Assembly: GCF_900115305.1 (NCBI RefSeq)
Contig: NZ_FOVW01000005.1
Coordinates: forward strand, 124,001-188,000
Direction: 5' to 3'
Length of the DNA stretch: 64,000 nucleotides
DNA from: Algoriphagus ornithinivorans
GTDB taxonomy: Bacteria; Bacteroidota; Bacteroidia; Cytophagales; Cyclobacteriaceae
Of this stretch, positions 9,127-17,773 are shown piece by piece. Under the pieces are notes generated by a model, which saw nothing but the letters and a program-made list of their open reading frames with translations, ran no database searches and was not told the origin of the DNA. Position 1 is the first letter of the stretch. Each line of letters begins with the position of its first letter. The position numbers and the translations under genes are program-made.

Positions 9127-11220
9127 TTAGGATATCCTACTCCAATTCATCGCAGTTTTCTTCTGCTGCCTAACTTGTCTTAAGATTGGCGCATTCTCAG
9201 GCAATGCTAAATTCGGATCATTCGCCAAAATCTGCTGGGCAGCATCCCTCGCCAAGGTCAAAATTGGTGCATCTTTACTTAAATCCGCAATCAATAAATC
9301 CGTAACTCCGCTTTGCTGTGTTCCCATCAAATCTCCTGGCCCCCTCAACCTCAAGTCTACATCTGCTATCTCAAATCCATCATTGGTTCTTACCATGGTC
9401 TCGAGTCTCACCCTGGAATCCTTACTTAGCTCATACTTACTCATCAAAATGCAATAACTCTGCTCGGCACCTCTACCTACCCGACCTCTCAACTGATGGA
9501 GCTGAGACAAGCCAAATCGCTCCGCATTTTCAATCACCATGACTGAAGCATTGGGAACATTCACTCCCACTTCAATTACAGTAGTTGCCACCATAATTTT
9601 GGTTTCCCCCTTGACGAAGCGTTGCATTTCATAATCTTTAGCATCTGACTTCATTGCTCCATGAACTATGCTCAAGGGGTATTGCGGAAATGCACGAGCT
9701 ATACTTTCATAGCCATCCATCAAAGACTTCAGGTCTAAGGTTTCTGAATCTTCTATCAAAGGGTAAACAATGTATACCTGTCTGCCTTTTTGAATTTCCT
9801 GATTGATAAAGCCAAAAACTTTTAAGCGGTCTTTATCATACCTATGCACTGTTTGAATCGGTTTTCTTCCGGCAGGTAATTCATCAATCACCGACACATC
9901 CAAATCTCCATAAAGGGTCATCGCCAAAGTTCTGGGTATGGGAGTTGCAGTCATGACTAACACATGGGGAAGAAATTCCTCATTTTTTGCCCAAAGCTTC
10001 GCCCTTTGTGCCACTCCAAAGCGATGCTGCTCATCTACAATGGCCAAACCCAAATTTTGAAACTGAACTATATCTTCCAACAATGCATGGGTTCCGATGA
10101 GAATTTTCAATTCGCCCGACAGCAGTTCTTCATGTATTATTTTCCTGGCTGATTTTTTAACAGAGCCGGTGAGGATTGCGATTTTCAAACCCATCATATC
10201 TGCAAACTCTTTCAGGCCCTCATAATGCTGATTTGCTAAAATCTCAGTTGGAGCCATCAAACATGCCTGCGCACCTGAACTGATAGCTATCAACATACAA
10301 ATAAAAGCAACCATAGTCTTTCCACTTCCTACATCTCCTTGTACCAGGCGATTCATCTGCTTACCAGACTTAAGATCATGATAGGCCTCTCGAATAACAC
10401 GCTTTTGTGCATTGGTTAATTCAAAAGGAATATGATTTTGGTAGAAATCAGTCAACAATTCCGTGTTGTCCAAAACTTGTCCTTTGAACTTTTCAGTTCT
10501 GGCAACTTTCATCATCAAAAGCCTCAACTGTAAAAAGAAAAACTCTTCGAACTTTAGGCGTTTCCTGGCTCGGTGTAAAAGACCTGGCTCCGATGGAAAA
10601 TGTATTTCCTTAACAGCTTCTCTTTTTCCAATAAGTTGATATTGCTGAATAATTTCCTGAGGAAGTGTTTCCTGAATATGAGGATAGCAGGCCTGCACCA
10701 GCTGCTCCATGATTTTGGAAATCCCTCTACTATCCAAAAAGCGGGCTCTGAGTTTTTCCGTAGTTGAATAAACCGGCTGAAAATTATTTCTCTTTTCCGA
10801 AGCTTGGGATAGAGGTTCCATCTCTGGATGGGCGATACTCCATTTTCTCCCAAACTGAGCAGGCTTTCCAAAAAATATGAATACCGCCCCAGTTGGCAAT
10901 TTCTTTTGGACCCATTGAATTCCCTTAAACCAGGTCATTTCCATTTCTCCGGTTTCATCAGCCACGTGAGCTACCAGGCGTCTTTTCCCTCCCATTCCGA
11001 TCAGTTCCACTTTCAAAATCCGAGCGATAACTTGGACATTTTCTAAGTCCGAATGGAGTTCTCTAATTTTATAAAACTTGCTTCTATCCTCGTAGCGAAA
11101 AGGGTAATGCTGTAACAAATCCCCATAAGAAAAAATTGAAAGCTCCTTATTCAACAAATCCGCCCGTTGGGGACCAACACCTTTTAGAAATTCAATTTTT
11201 GTGTCGAAAAATCCGGACAA
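9127..11220 (-). CDS. recG: ATP-dependent DNA helicase RecG
   Basis: This 697-residue RecG reverses stalled forks and branch-migrates Holliday junctions. The N-terminal wedge/OB region (residues 1-240) contains GVGPQRADLLNKEL and PFRYEDRSKFY. The helicase core has Walker A GDVGSGKTMVAF, a DEQH box (VDEQHRFGVAQR), TATPIPRTLAM, and the RecG motif QLHQLRGRVGRGAEQSYC with the TRG-type C-terminus GPGDLMGTQQSG. It lies 85 bases downstream of the phosphotransferase gene and may share its transcript. Confidence 0.97.
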   Translation of the reverse strand: MSGFFDTKIEFLKGVGPQRADLLNKELSIFSYGDLLQHYPFRYEDRSKFYKIRELHSDLENVQVIARILKVELIGMGGKRRLVAHVADETGEMEMTWFKGIQWVQKKLPTGAVFIFFGKPAQFGRKWSIAHPEMEPLSQASEKRNNFQPVYSTTEKLRARFLDSRGISKIMEQLVQACYPHIQETLPQEIIQQYQLIGKREAVKEIHFPSEPGLLHRARKRLKFEEFFFLQLRLLMMKVARTEKFKGQVLDNTELLTDFYQNHIPFELTNAQKRVIREAYHDLKSGKQMNRLVQGDVGSGKTMVAFICMLIAISSGAQACLMAPTEILANQHYEGLKEFADMMGLKIAILTGSVKKSARKIIHEELLSGELKILIGTHALLEDIVQFQNLGLAIVDEQHRFGVAQRAKLWAKNEEFLPHVLVMTATPIPRTLAMTLYGDLDVSVIDELPAGRKPIQTVHRYDKDRLKVFGFINQEIQKGRQVYIVYPLIEDSETLDLKSLMDGYESIARAFPQYPLSIVHGAMKSDAKDYEMQRFVKGETKIMVATTVIEVGVNVPNASVMVIENAERFGLSQLHQLRGRVGRGAEQSYCILMSKYELSKDSRVRLETMVRTNDGFEIADVDLRLRGPGDLMGTQQSGVTDLLIADLSKDAPILTLARDAAQQILANDPNLALPENAPILRQVRQQKKTAMNWSRIS

Positions 11221-11305
11221 GAGATTCTGGTTTAGAGGAAAGCAAATTAAATCGGGTAAGCATCAAAAGCCAAGGTTTTGACTAAAATTGTCAGGTCTTA
11301 CTGGT

Positions 11306-12367
11306 TTAAACAAAAACTTTATTCCCTATCTCTTCAAGAATCTTTCTTTTGGCTTGCTGATCTCTTAAAAAGACCATCTGATTTTTTGCTCTGTGAAGAT
11401 TTTGCTCGGGATACTTTACCTTATAATAGACATTCCCCATCAAATGATCCGTAAAAAATCTCAATCCCATGATACAAGTCATGATTTCTCCTGCCAAAAG
11501 CAAAGACTCTTTTTCCGCTGAAGTTGCAATGATTTGAATTCCTGACCAATACCCTTTTAGAAGCTCTTCATAAACATCAATATTCAAATGGATAGCTGGC
11601 CAGTTTACACTAGTCTCGGATACTGAACAGGCAACTGTACGAATTAGGTCTCCCAAATCGTAAAGCAAAAATCCTGGCATTAAGGTATCCAAGTCGATCA
11701 AGGCTTTCACATTTTGAGCATTTTCAGAAAAAATCAAATTATTGATCTTGGTGTCATTATGGGTTAAGCGTAAAGGAAGATTGGAGGTCCAGGATTTGTA
11801 GGCCTCCACTAGGGGCTTTTGATTGATATAAAACATCAGAATGTACCGTTCCTCTTCATCTAAGTTTTGCTTTGAACTAGCGACCTCCAAAAACCTCTCA
11901 TAGCGCAGGTCCAAGCGATGAAAATTTTGTATTGTTTCCTGATAAAGGCTAAGATCAACATCCTTCGCCCAGGATGCGAAAAATCCATACGCTTCTCCCG
12001 CAGCAAATGCCTGTTCTTTACTTTCGATTTCCTGAATAGTGGTGCCCTGAACAAAATCAAAAAGCCGATAGAGTTTCCCTTCCCATTCTATCATATTTTT
12101 TCCTTCAGCAGACTTCAAAGGCAGAGGTAGATCATATTGAAATGGATGACTGTCTCTATATTCAGCCAGCAAGCTTAAATTGGAGGATATTCTTTCTGGG
12201 AACTGGAATACTTCCCTATTAAAGGCTTGAAGAACATATGCACCTTGAGAGGTATTCAATAAAAAAGTCTGATGAATCAAACCCTCTCCCAATTCAGTGA
12301 TTGTTGCATCGGATACAGAGCCTAATTCATATGCCTTAAAAACGGAAAGAAAAAGTGCTTTATTCAT
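11306..12367 (-). CDS. Phosphotransferase family protein, NahK-like
   Basis: This 353-residue kinase of the APH/choline kinase fold has the catalytic loop LTHNDTKINNLIF and the metal-binding segment ALIDLDTLMPGFLLYDLGDLIRT. This combination is characteristic of N-acetylhexosamine 1-kinase (NahK) and proteins once called mucin desulfatase, rather than aminoglycoside-resistance enzymes. A sugar, possibly N-acetylhexosamine, is therefore the likely substrate, but no sugar catabolic operon is adjacent, so this remains inference. Confidence 0.8.
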   Translation of the reverse strand: MNKALFLSVFKAYELGSVSDATITELGEGLIHQTFLLNTSQGAYVLQAFNREVFQFPERISSNLSLLAEYRDSHPFQYDLPLPLKSAEGKNMIEWEGKLYRLFDFVQGTTIQEIESKEQAFAAGEAYGFFASWAKDVDLSLYQETIQNFHRLDLRYERFLEVASSKQNLDEEERYILMFYINQKPLVEAYKSWTSNLPLRLTHNDTKINNLIFSENAQNVKALIDLDTLMPGFLLYDLGDLIRTVACSVSETSVNWPAIHLNIDVYEELLKGYWSGIQIIATSAEKESLLLAGEIMTCIMGLRFFTDHLMGNVYYKVKYPEQNLHRAKNQMVFLRDQQAKRKILEEIGNKVFV

Positions 12368-12394
12368 CTGTTTATAATTTGTTTTTTAGAGGTC

Positions 12395-12490
12395 AGATGG
12401 AATCCCTGCCTGCGGCAGGCAGGTCGCACATTTCCCGCGATACACCGGGGCATCCCAGTATATGTCGCTTGCGTCCTGCTCGATTTCATA
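12395..12490. repeat. GC-rich palindromic repeat element in AT-rich spacer
   Basis: The 279-base gap between the phosphotransferase and the symporter is AT-rich except for this roughly 95-base GC-rich island. It begins with a near-perfect palindrome at 12405-12423 (CCTGCCTGC, G, GCAGGCAGG) and ends near CGCTTGCGTCCTGCTCG. The CCTGCCTG word recurs in the insertion at 54924-54978, suggesting a dispersed family. No gene is present. Confidence 0.7.
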
Positions 12491-12646
12491 GCTTTAAATT
12501 ACAACAGATTCCATTTCAGTCTCTGAATTCTAGAAATTTTATCAAAAGAGTGAAAATTTTTAATGTTTTTAAAATTTATTAAAAAAGCTAGAAGGCATTT
12601 TAATAAATTTTTTGTTATTTGGATGGATTAAATAAACCCATCACCC

Positions 12647-14422
12647 ATGAATGTCAGCACTTTAGACTGGGCCATCATTGCAGCCTTCTTTATCATATCC
12701 CTTTTGATAGGGATTTTCACTTCCAAAAAAGCCGGAAGTTCAGCAAAAGAATTCTTCCTTTCAGGTAGAAATATGCCTTGGTGGCTTTTAGGGGTCTCCA
12801 TGGTAGCTACTACTTTTTCCGCAGACACTCCCAACTTGGTAACTGATATAGTCAGGAAAAACGGGGTAGGAGGCAACTGGGCCTGGTGGGCATTTTTGCT
12901 AACAGGAATGCTCACTGTATTTGTGTATGCAAAACTTTGGAGAAGGTCTGAAGTCACTACTGATTTGGAGTTTTATGAATTAAGATATTCCGGAAAAGGT
13001 GCTGCTTTCCTAAGAGCTTTCAGAGCATTGTATTTGGGTATTTTCTTCAATGTAGTCATTATGGCCACAGTCTCTTTGGCCGCGATCAAAATTGGCGGAG
13101 TGATGTTGGGACTTTCTCCTGTTCAAACCCTTTTGATAGCCTCAGTGGTTACGGTGATTTACAGTTCTTTGGGAGGTCTGAAGGGCGTTTTATTGACAGA
13201 TTTTTTTCAGTTTTTTATAGCCATGATAGGTTCATTTGGAGCCGCATATTTTATCTTGGATTTACCAGAAATTGGCTCTCTGAATAATCTCTTGGCACAT
13301 GAAAATGTGGTAGACAAATTGGATTTCGTTCCGGACTTCACAGATCCCAATGTGTATATTCCTTTATTCATTCTTCCGATTGCAATTCAATGGTGGGCCA
13401 CTTGGTACCCAGGAGCTGAGCCAGGAGGCGGGGGCTATATCGCCCAGCGTATGCTTTCCGCAAAAGATGAAAAAAATGCCGTAGGTGCTACCTTATTTTT
13501 CAACATTGCCCATTATGCCATGAGACCTTGGCCTTGGATATTGATAGCGCTTTCATCTTTGGTGATTTTCCCTAACATATCTGATATGCAGGAAGCATTC
13601 CCCCAGATTCCGGTGGATAAATTAGGAGATGATTTAGCTTATTCAGCCATGCTCACTTTCCTTCCTACTGGCCTAATCGGAATTGTATTGGCTTCATTGA
13701 TTGCCGCGGTCATGTCAACTCTTTCGACACACCTTAACTGGGGATCATCATATATCGTGAATGATTTTTATCTCCGTTTTGTAAAGCCAGAAGCTTCAGA
13801 TAAAGAATTGGTAGCTGTGGGTAGGATTTCCACTGTAGGATTAATGGTTTTGTCTGCATTTTTGGCTTTAGCCCTTTCTTCTGCCTTGGATGCATTTAAC
13901 ATACTGCTCCAAATCGGTGCAGGTACCGGCTTGATTTTCATTCTTCGTTGGTTTTGGTGGAGAATCAACGCTTACACAGAGATTTCTGCTATGGCCATTT
14001 CATTTGTAGTAGCCATATTTTTTGAGGTAATCAATCCTAAAGTCAATTGGATTTTAATTCCTGAAAATCAAGCTTACCTCAAACTTATCTACTCTGTGTC
14101 CATCACTACTGTAGGTTGGTTATTAGTTACTTTCCTGACTCAACCGGAAAAGGACGAGGTATTACTCAGCTTTTATAGAAAAGTATATCCAGCTGCTTAT
14201 GGTTGGAAAAAAGTGTTGGATAGATATCCTGAGGAGAAGCAGACCATTGGCCAACTTCCAAAAGAAATTGGTTTGATGCTCATTGGTTCCATCATGGTAT
14301 ACGCCGCATTATTTGCAACTGGCTTCTGGATCTACAGTGAGACCTTTCCAGCAATCATCGCTTCAGCAGTGGCAATAGTGGGTGGTGTAATTATTATTAA
14401 ATCCTGGAAAAATCTTCGCTAA
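12647..14422 (+). CDS. Sodium:solute symporter family protein
   Basis: This 591-residue transporter of the SSS family (LeuT fold) has about 13-14 hydrophobic segments. Characteristic features are the N-terminal DWAIIAAFFIISLLIGIF helix, the segment GKSAKEFFL-like SAKEFFLSGRNMPWWLLG, the unwound helix 1 region MVATTFSADTPNLV, and IASLIAAVMSTLSTHLNWGSSYIVND for the sodium-site helix 8. The substrate is not identifiable; Bacteroidota paralogues accompany sugar or sialic acid genes, and the NahK-like kinase upstream on the other strand makes a sugar plausible. The 3' end overlaps the convergent gldD by four bases. Confidence 0.92.
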   Translation: MNVSTLDWAIIAAFFIISLLIGIFTSKKAGSSAKEFFLSGRNMPWWLLGVSMVATTFSADTPNLVTDIVRKNGVGGNWAWWAFLLTGMLTVFVYAKLWRRSEVTTDLEFYELRYSGKGAAFLRAFRALYLGIFFNVVIMATVSLAAIKIGGVMLGLSPVQTLLIASVVTVIYSSLGGLKGVLLTDFFQFFIAMIGSFGAAYFILDLPEIGSLNNLLAHENVVDKLDFVPDFTDPNVYIPLFILPIAIQWWATWYPGAEPGGGGYIAQRMLSAKDEKNAVGATLFFNIAHYAMRPWPWILIALSSLVIFPNISDMQEAFPQIPVDKLGDDLAYSAMLTFLPTGLIGIVLASLIAAVMSTLSTHLNWGSSYIVNDFYLRFVKPEASDKELVAVGRISTVGLMVLSAFLALALSSALDAFNILLQIGAGTGLIFILRWFWWRINAYTEISAMAISFVVAIFFEVINPKVNWILIPENQAYLKLIYSVSITTVGWLLVTFLTQPEKDEVLLSFYRKVYPAAYGWKKVLDRYPEEKQTIGQLPKEIGLMLIGSIMVYAALFATGFWIYSETFPAIIASAVAIVGGVIIIKSWKNLR

Positions 14423-14991
14423 TCCCGAAATTTCATTGAATTCATCAGGTGGGCCATGTCCACCTTGATGTATTCTATTACCGGAGCCAAAGAATCATTT
14501 TTCATAGCTGTATTGAAATACAAGGCTCCTCGGAGGAAATGCTCTGTGGAATCTGTTACAAAAAACTGAAACTGGGTAGGAACTTCTCCTTGTAATTCAG
14601 CTACCACTCCTGTATATCCATTGGGCGTTACCAAGACGGACTCTTCAATTCCGTAGGCTTTGATTTGATGTTTGGCTGTCAACTTAAAGGCATCTGTGGA
14701 TAATGTTCTGAAATCCTGAGCCTGCGTAATCGGCTTATAGGTCAAATGTACTTTAGCCCCAAAGTTCGGATAGCTTAAATTAATCCAATTTTTCTCCGCC
14801 AAATTAAAGGAGTCGGGCTCTACTTTGCTGTGAGAAGAAAAATCAAATTGATAGGGATAATCTCCTGATAGCGGCTGGTAGCTATGATTTGGTAAATCAA
14901 TTCTATTATATCCTGGAGGTTTGGGAAGATAATTTTCCTCACATCCCATTAGAGCAATTAAAAATATGCCAGCCAATACCATTCTCTTCAT
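14419..14991 (-). CDS. gldD: Gliding motility lipoprotein GldD
   Basis: This 190-residue lipoprotein has a signal peptide ending at LIALMGC (Cys at 17) followed by EENYLPKPPGYNRIDLP, the signature start of mature GldD. GldD is needed for gliding and type IX secretion in Flavobacterium johnsoniae. It is periplasmic and anchored to a membrane. The conserved segments NLSYPNFGAKVHLTYKPI and HFLRGALYFNT are also present. The gene stands alone here, not beside the other gld genes, and is convergent with the symporter. Confidence 0.9.
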   Translation of the reverse strand: MKRMVLAGIFLIALMGCEENYLPKPPGYNRIDLPNHSYQPLSGDYPYQFDFSSHSKVEPDSFNLAEKNWINLSYPNFGAKVHLTYKPITQAQDFRTLSTDAFKLTAKHQIKAYGIEESVLVTPNGYTGVVAELQGEVPTQFQFFVTDSTEHFLRGALYFNTAMKNDSLAPVIEYIKVDMAHLMNSMKFRD

Positions 14992-15068
14992 GCTTTAAAA
15001 TTAGTCTTTTGAATTTGATTTGAACTTGGAATAATGGAAATTTAACATGTAACCAACCATAGTTTCCT

Positions 15069-15599
15069 ATGAAAAAGACAATAAGTACCCTGATTTTCAG
15101 CCTAGCTGCAGGAATGATGATGCTGGCTTCAGGCTATGCGAATGCCCAAACTACCATGGAGGAGTTTGTGAGCAAATGGAACAACAGCAAGCAGTTTACG
15201 ATTGATGTGTTAAATAAAATGCCCGACTCAGGAATGGATTACAAAACTGATCCGGATGCCATGAGTTTCAAGGAGCAAATTCATCATATTGGTTCTGCCA
15301 TTGTAGGCATCTCGAAAGGATTCCTTGGAGGCGGAGATTTTGATTTTACAATCGATGTGGCAACCGCGTCAAAAGCTGAATTAGCGGATTATGTTGCCAA
15401 ATGCTATGACTATGGAACGGCAACCGCCAAGGCATTAACACCCGAAAAAGCTGGGGAACAAATAGAGGTTTTTGGAAATAAAGTAACTCGAAGACAAGTT
15501 TTGGCCCTAATCATGGATCACAGCACTCATCATAGAGGAGCTGCCATTGCTTACCTTAGAGCAAATGGTGTAGAACCTCCTGCTTTTGTGGGATTTTAA
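15069..15599 (+). CDS. Exported DinB-fold protein
   Basis: This 176-residue protein has a cleavable signal peptide (MKKTISTLIFSLAAGMMMLASGYANAQ) and a DinB four-helix bundle. The three metal-ligand histidines of the DinB/YfiT fold are recognisable in QIHHIG near residue 76 and DHSTHHRGAA near residue 158. Export of a DinB domain to the periplasm is less common than the cytosolic thiol-transferase type (compare the gene at 45.8 kb). The enzymatic activity is unknown. A strong terminator follows directly. Confidence 0.85.
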   Translation: MKKTISTLIFSLAAGMMMLASGYANAQTTMEEFVSKWNNSKQFTIDVLNKMPDSGMDYKTDPDAMSFKEQIHHIGSAIVGISKGFLGGGDFDFTIDVATASKAELADYVAKCYDYGTATAKALTPEKAGEQIEVFGNKVTRRQVLALIMDHSTHHRGAAIAYLRANGVEPPAFVGF

Positions 15600-15605
15600 C
15601 ACAAA

Positions 15606-15640
15606 AGAGGCTGGTTTCTATCAAACCAGCCTCTTTTTTT
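15606..15640. terminator. Bidirectional terminator between dinB-like gene and nitroreductase
   Basis: A perfect 12-bp stem, AGAGGCTGGTTT (15606-15617) with AAACCAGCCTCT (15623-15634), a 5-base loop and a T tract to 15640. The A-rich left flank lets it also serve the convergent nitroreductase transcript. Confidence 0.9.
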
Positions 15641-16247
15641 ATTCTCTTATCCAGCCAACTTTATCAGCAATTGGCTCTCTTTTTCCTGCTGGCCAGTTTT
15701 CAGTAGCCGGCTTTGCAACATAAAAGAAGCCCATCAGAATATCTTCGCCCTCCAGTCCAAAATCTTCTCTGGCTTCTTCCCAAAACGTCGGTCCACCAGT
15801 ACCCCAATAAGCTGCTAAGCCATGAGCAGAAGCAGTGAGATACATATTTTGAACGGCCATAGAAACTGCTGCAATTTCTTCCATGACAGGAATACCAGAA
15901 CCCTCGGTTCTTTTCATCAAAATCGCAATGACATGGGATGCTTTTAAGGGATTCTCTTTAAATTTTTGATAAGTAGCTTCAATAAATGGAGTTCCATTCT
16001 TTTCTGCTCTTTTCTTGTACAACTCGGCTTGATAATCAGCAAATTTTTTCAAGCCCTCACCAGTGTAAACAATAAATCTCCAAGGCTGGGTCAATTTGTG
16101 AGTAGGAGCCCAATTTGCGTTTTCGAGCATTTCTTCGATGATGCTATCATCTACGGGGTCATTCTCTTTGAATTGAGCTACGAACATGGATCTTCGTCCA
16201 CGGATAATTTTATTAACTTCTTCGATGTTAAAATCGGGTTTCTGCAT
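15639..16247 (-). CDS. Nitroreductase family protein
   Basis: This 202-residue FMN-dependent oxidoreductase is of the YdjA-like type. FMN contacts are suggested by RGRRSMFVAQF near residue 15 and NANWAPTHKLTQPWRF near residue 44, and the C-terminal region has GLAAYWGTGG and DILMGFFYVAKP. It lies 14 bases after kmo on the same strand, so it is probably cotranscribed with the kynurenine genes, although no role in that pathway is known to me. Confidence 0.9.
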   Translation of the reverse strand: MQKPDFNIEEVNKIIRGRRSMFVAQFKENDPVDDSIIEEMLENANWAPTHKLTQPWRFIVYTGEGLKKFADYQAELYKKRAEKNGTPFIEATYQKFKENPLKASHVIAILMKRTEGSGIPVMEEIAAVSMAVQNMYLTASAHGLAAYWGTGGPTFWEEAREDFGLEGEDILMGFFYVAKPATENWPAGKREPIADKVGWIRE

Positions 16248-16261
16248 ATTGCTATTAAAAG

Positions 16262-17614
16262 TTATACTGCTTTCGCAGTTTCCATGATATTGATGATTTC
16301 TTCGTAATCCAACTTGTCCCAGTTTTCGGTGATTAAAGGGTCTGCCATCACTTTATCCATTACTGCTTCCTGTAATTTCCCCTGAGCATAAGCTTCTGCA
16401 TATCCCATATCAGAAAAAGTAACCATGGAATACAAAGGAATCCAGTCATTAGGATATAAATCGTGCAATTTTGCCTCAATCTTTTTCCGAAGAATAAATT
16501 TAGGATCTGCTACAGAATCACGCATTTCCACGAAGTTTTCCATGGCCAATTGACAAATAGCGTCTGTATCTGGCTTGCGTTGCTTCTGGAATTTTTCAAA
16601 TACCAAGTCCCAAGAATTGTGACCGAATTTATCCAGATAGCTATTTAAAATATAGCAGTCCTCAAATCCGCAATTCATTCCCTGACCATAGAATGGAACC
16701 ATCGCATGGGATGCATCTCCCAATAAGATACTGTGCCCTTGAACCCAAGGATAGCACTCAATATTGATTAGTGCTGCTGTAGGGTTTTTAAAATATTCCT
16801 CCTTTAAGTTGGGCATCAACTGATAAGCATCATCAAAATAATGCTTGAAAACAGATTCCAAATCCGAATCATCATTGATTTTTTCAAAGCAAACTTTACT
16901 TCCCTCAAAAGGAAGAAACAAAGTACAGGTGAAAGACTTGTCTGGATTGGGAAGTGCTATCAACATAAATTTTCCCCTTGGCCAGATATGCAAGGCATTG
17001 GGATCCATTGCAAATTCCCCTTTGGAAGTTGCCGGTATCGTCAATTCCTTATAGCCATGAGAAATATATTCCTGCTTGTAATTGAATCGGATTTGCTTTT
17101 GCATAGCCATTCTCAAAGAGGAGTAGGCTCCATCTGCACCAATAATTACCGGTGCTTCTTTTTTATAAATTCCTTCTTTGGTTTCGAAGGTAATTTCCTG
17201 ATTTGAAAAATCAACATCCACGCATTTGTGCTCAAAATTGATCACAGCACCTAAGCGCTCTGCCTCTTCAGCAAGAAGTTGATTGAATTTGCCTCGGGAA
17301 ATAGAATAAATCGCTTGCTTGTTTTTTCCATAAGGAATGAAAGTAGTTCCTCCATGCTCATCATGGACCTTCCTTCCATACATTGGAATGGCTAAAGGAA
17401 GGACTTTATCTTTCAGACCAACCTGCTCCAAACTTTTCCATCCTCTATGGCTTAGAGCCATGTTGATAGATCTTCCTCCTTCGTAATAAGGCGTTTTGCG
17501 TTTATCAGGCCTTTTGTCGTAGACAGAAACATCCAGACCTTGACGCTTAAGATATATGGCCATCAATGATCCGATTAATCCGGCGCCAAGGATGGTGATT
17601 TCGTTTTGTTTCAT
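16262..17614 (-). CDS. kmo: Kynurenine 3-monooxygenase
   Basis: This 450-residue FAD-dependent hydroxylase converts L-kynurenine to 3-hydroxykynurenine with NADPH and oxygen. The Rossmann motif is ILGAGLIGSLMAIYLKRQG at the N-terminus; the group A hydroxylase motifs IGADGAYSSLR and LLGDASHAMVPFYGQGMNCG are present. The RSINMALSHRGW segment is typical of KMO. It lies downstream of kynU and haaO on the same strand, so the three enzymes give 3-hydroxyanthranilate and its ring-cleavage product. The 159-base gap to kynU contains a small inverted repeat, CGAATAG and CTATTCG, at 17654-17686. Confidence 0.96.
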   Translation of the reverse strand: MKQNEITILGAGLIGSLMAIYLKRQGLDVSVYDKRPDKRKTPYYEGGRSINMALSHRGWKSLEQVGLKDKVLPLAIPMYGRKVHDEHGGTTFIPYGKNKQAIYSISRGKFNQLLAEEAERLGAVINFEHKCVDVDFSNQEITFETKEGIYKKEAPVIIGADGAYSSLRMAMQKQIRFNYKQEYISHGYKELTIPATSKGEFAMDPNALHIWPRGKFMLIALPNPDKSFTCTLFLPFEGSKVCFEKINDDSDLESVFKHYFDDAYQLMPNLKEEYFKNPTAALINIECYPWVQGHSILLGDASHAMVPFYGQGMNCGFEDCYILNSYLDKFGHNSWDLVFEKFQKQRKPDTDAICQLAMENFVEMRDSVADPKFILRKKIEAKLHDLYPNDWIPLYSMVTFSDMGYAEAYAQGKLQEAVMDKVMADPLITENWDKLDYEEIINIMETAKAV

Positions 17615-17773
17615 GAGATTATGATCGCTTTTTAAAAGGCCTTAAGCCTTTCCCGAATAGCCTCCACTTGTTGGATGCTCTATTCGAAAATATCTCGCAT
17701 GCTGGGTGATTAGACTTTTATTCATCAACTGTATCATGCTCGAACTCATAAGGATTGGTTGATCCTCGCTCTT

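Noticed and set aside
17654..17686. Operator between kynU and kmo (CGAATAG/CTATTCG)
   Set aside because: The 7-base arms are far apart and can arise by chance; no regulator gene is nearby.
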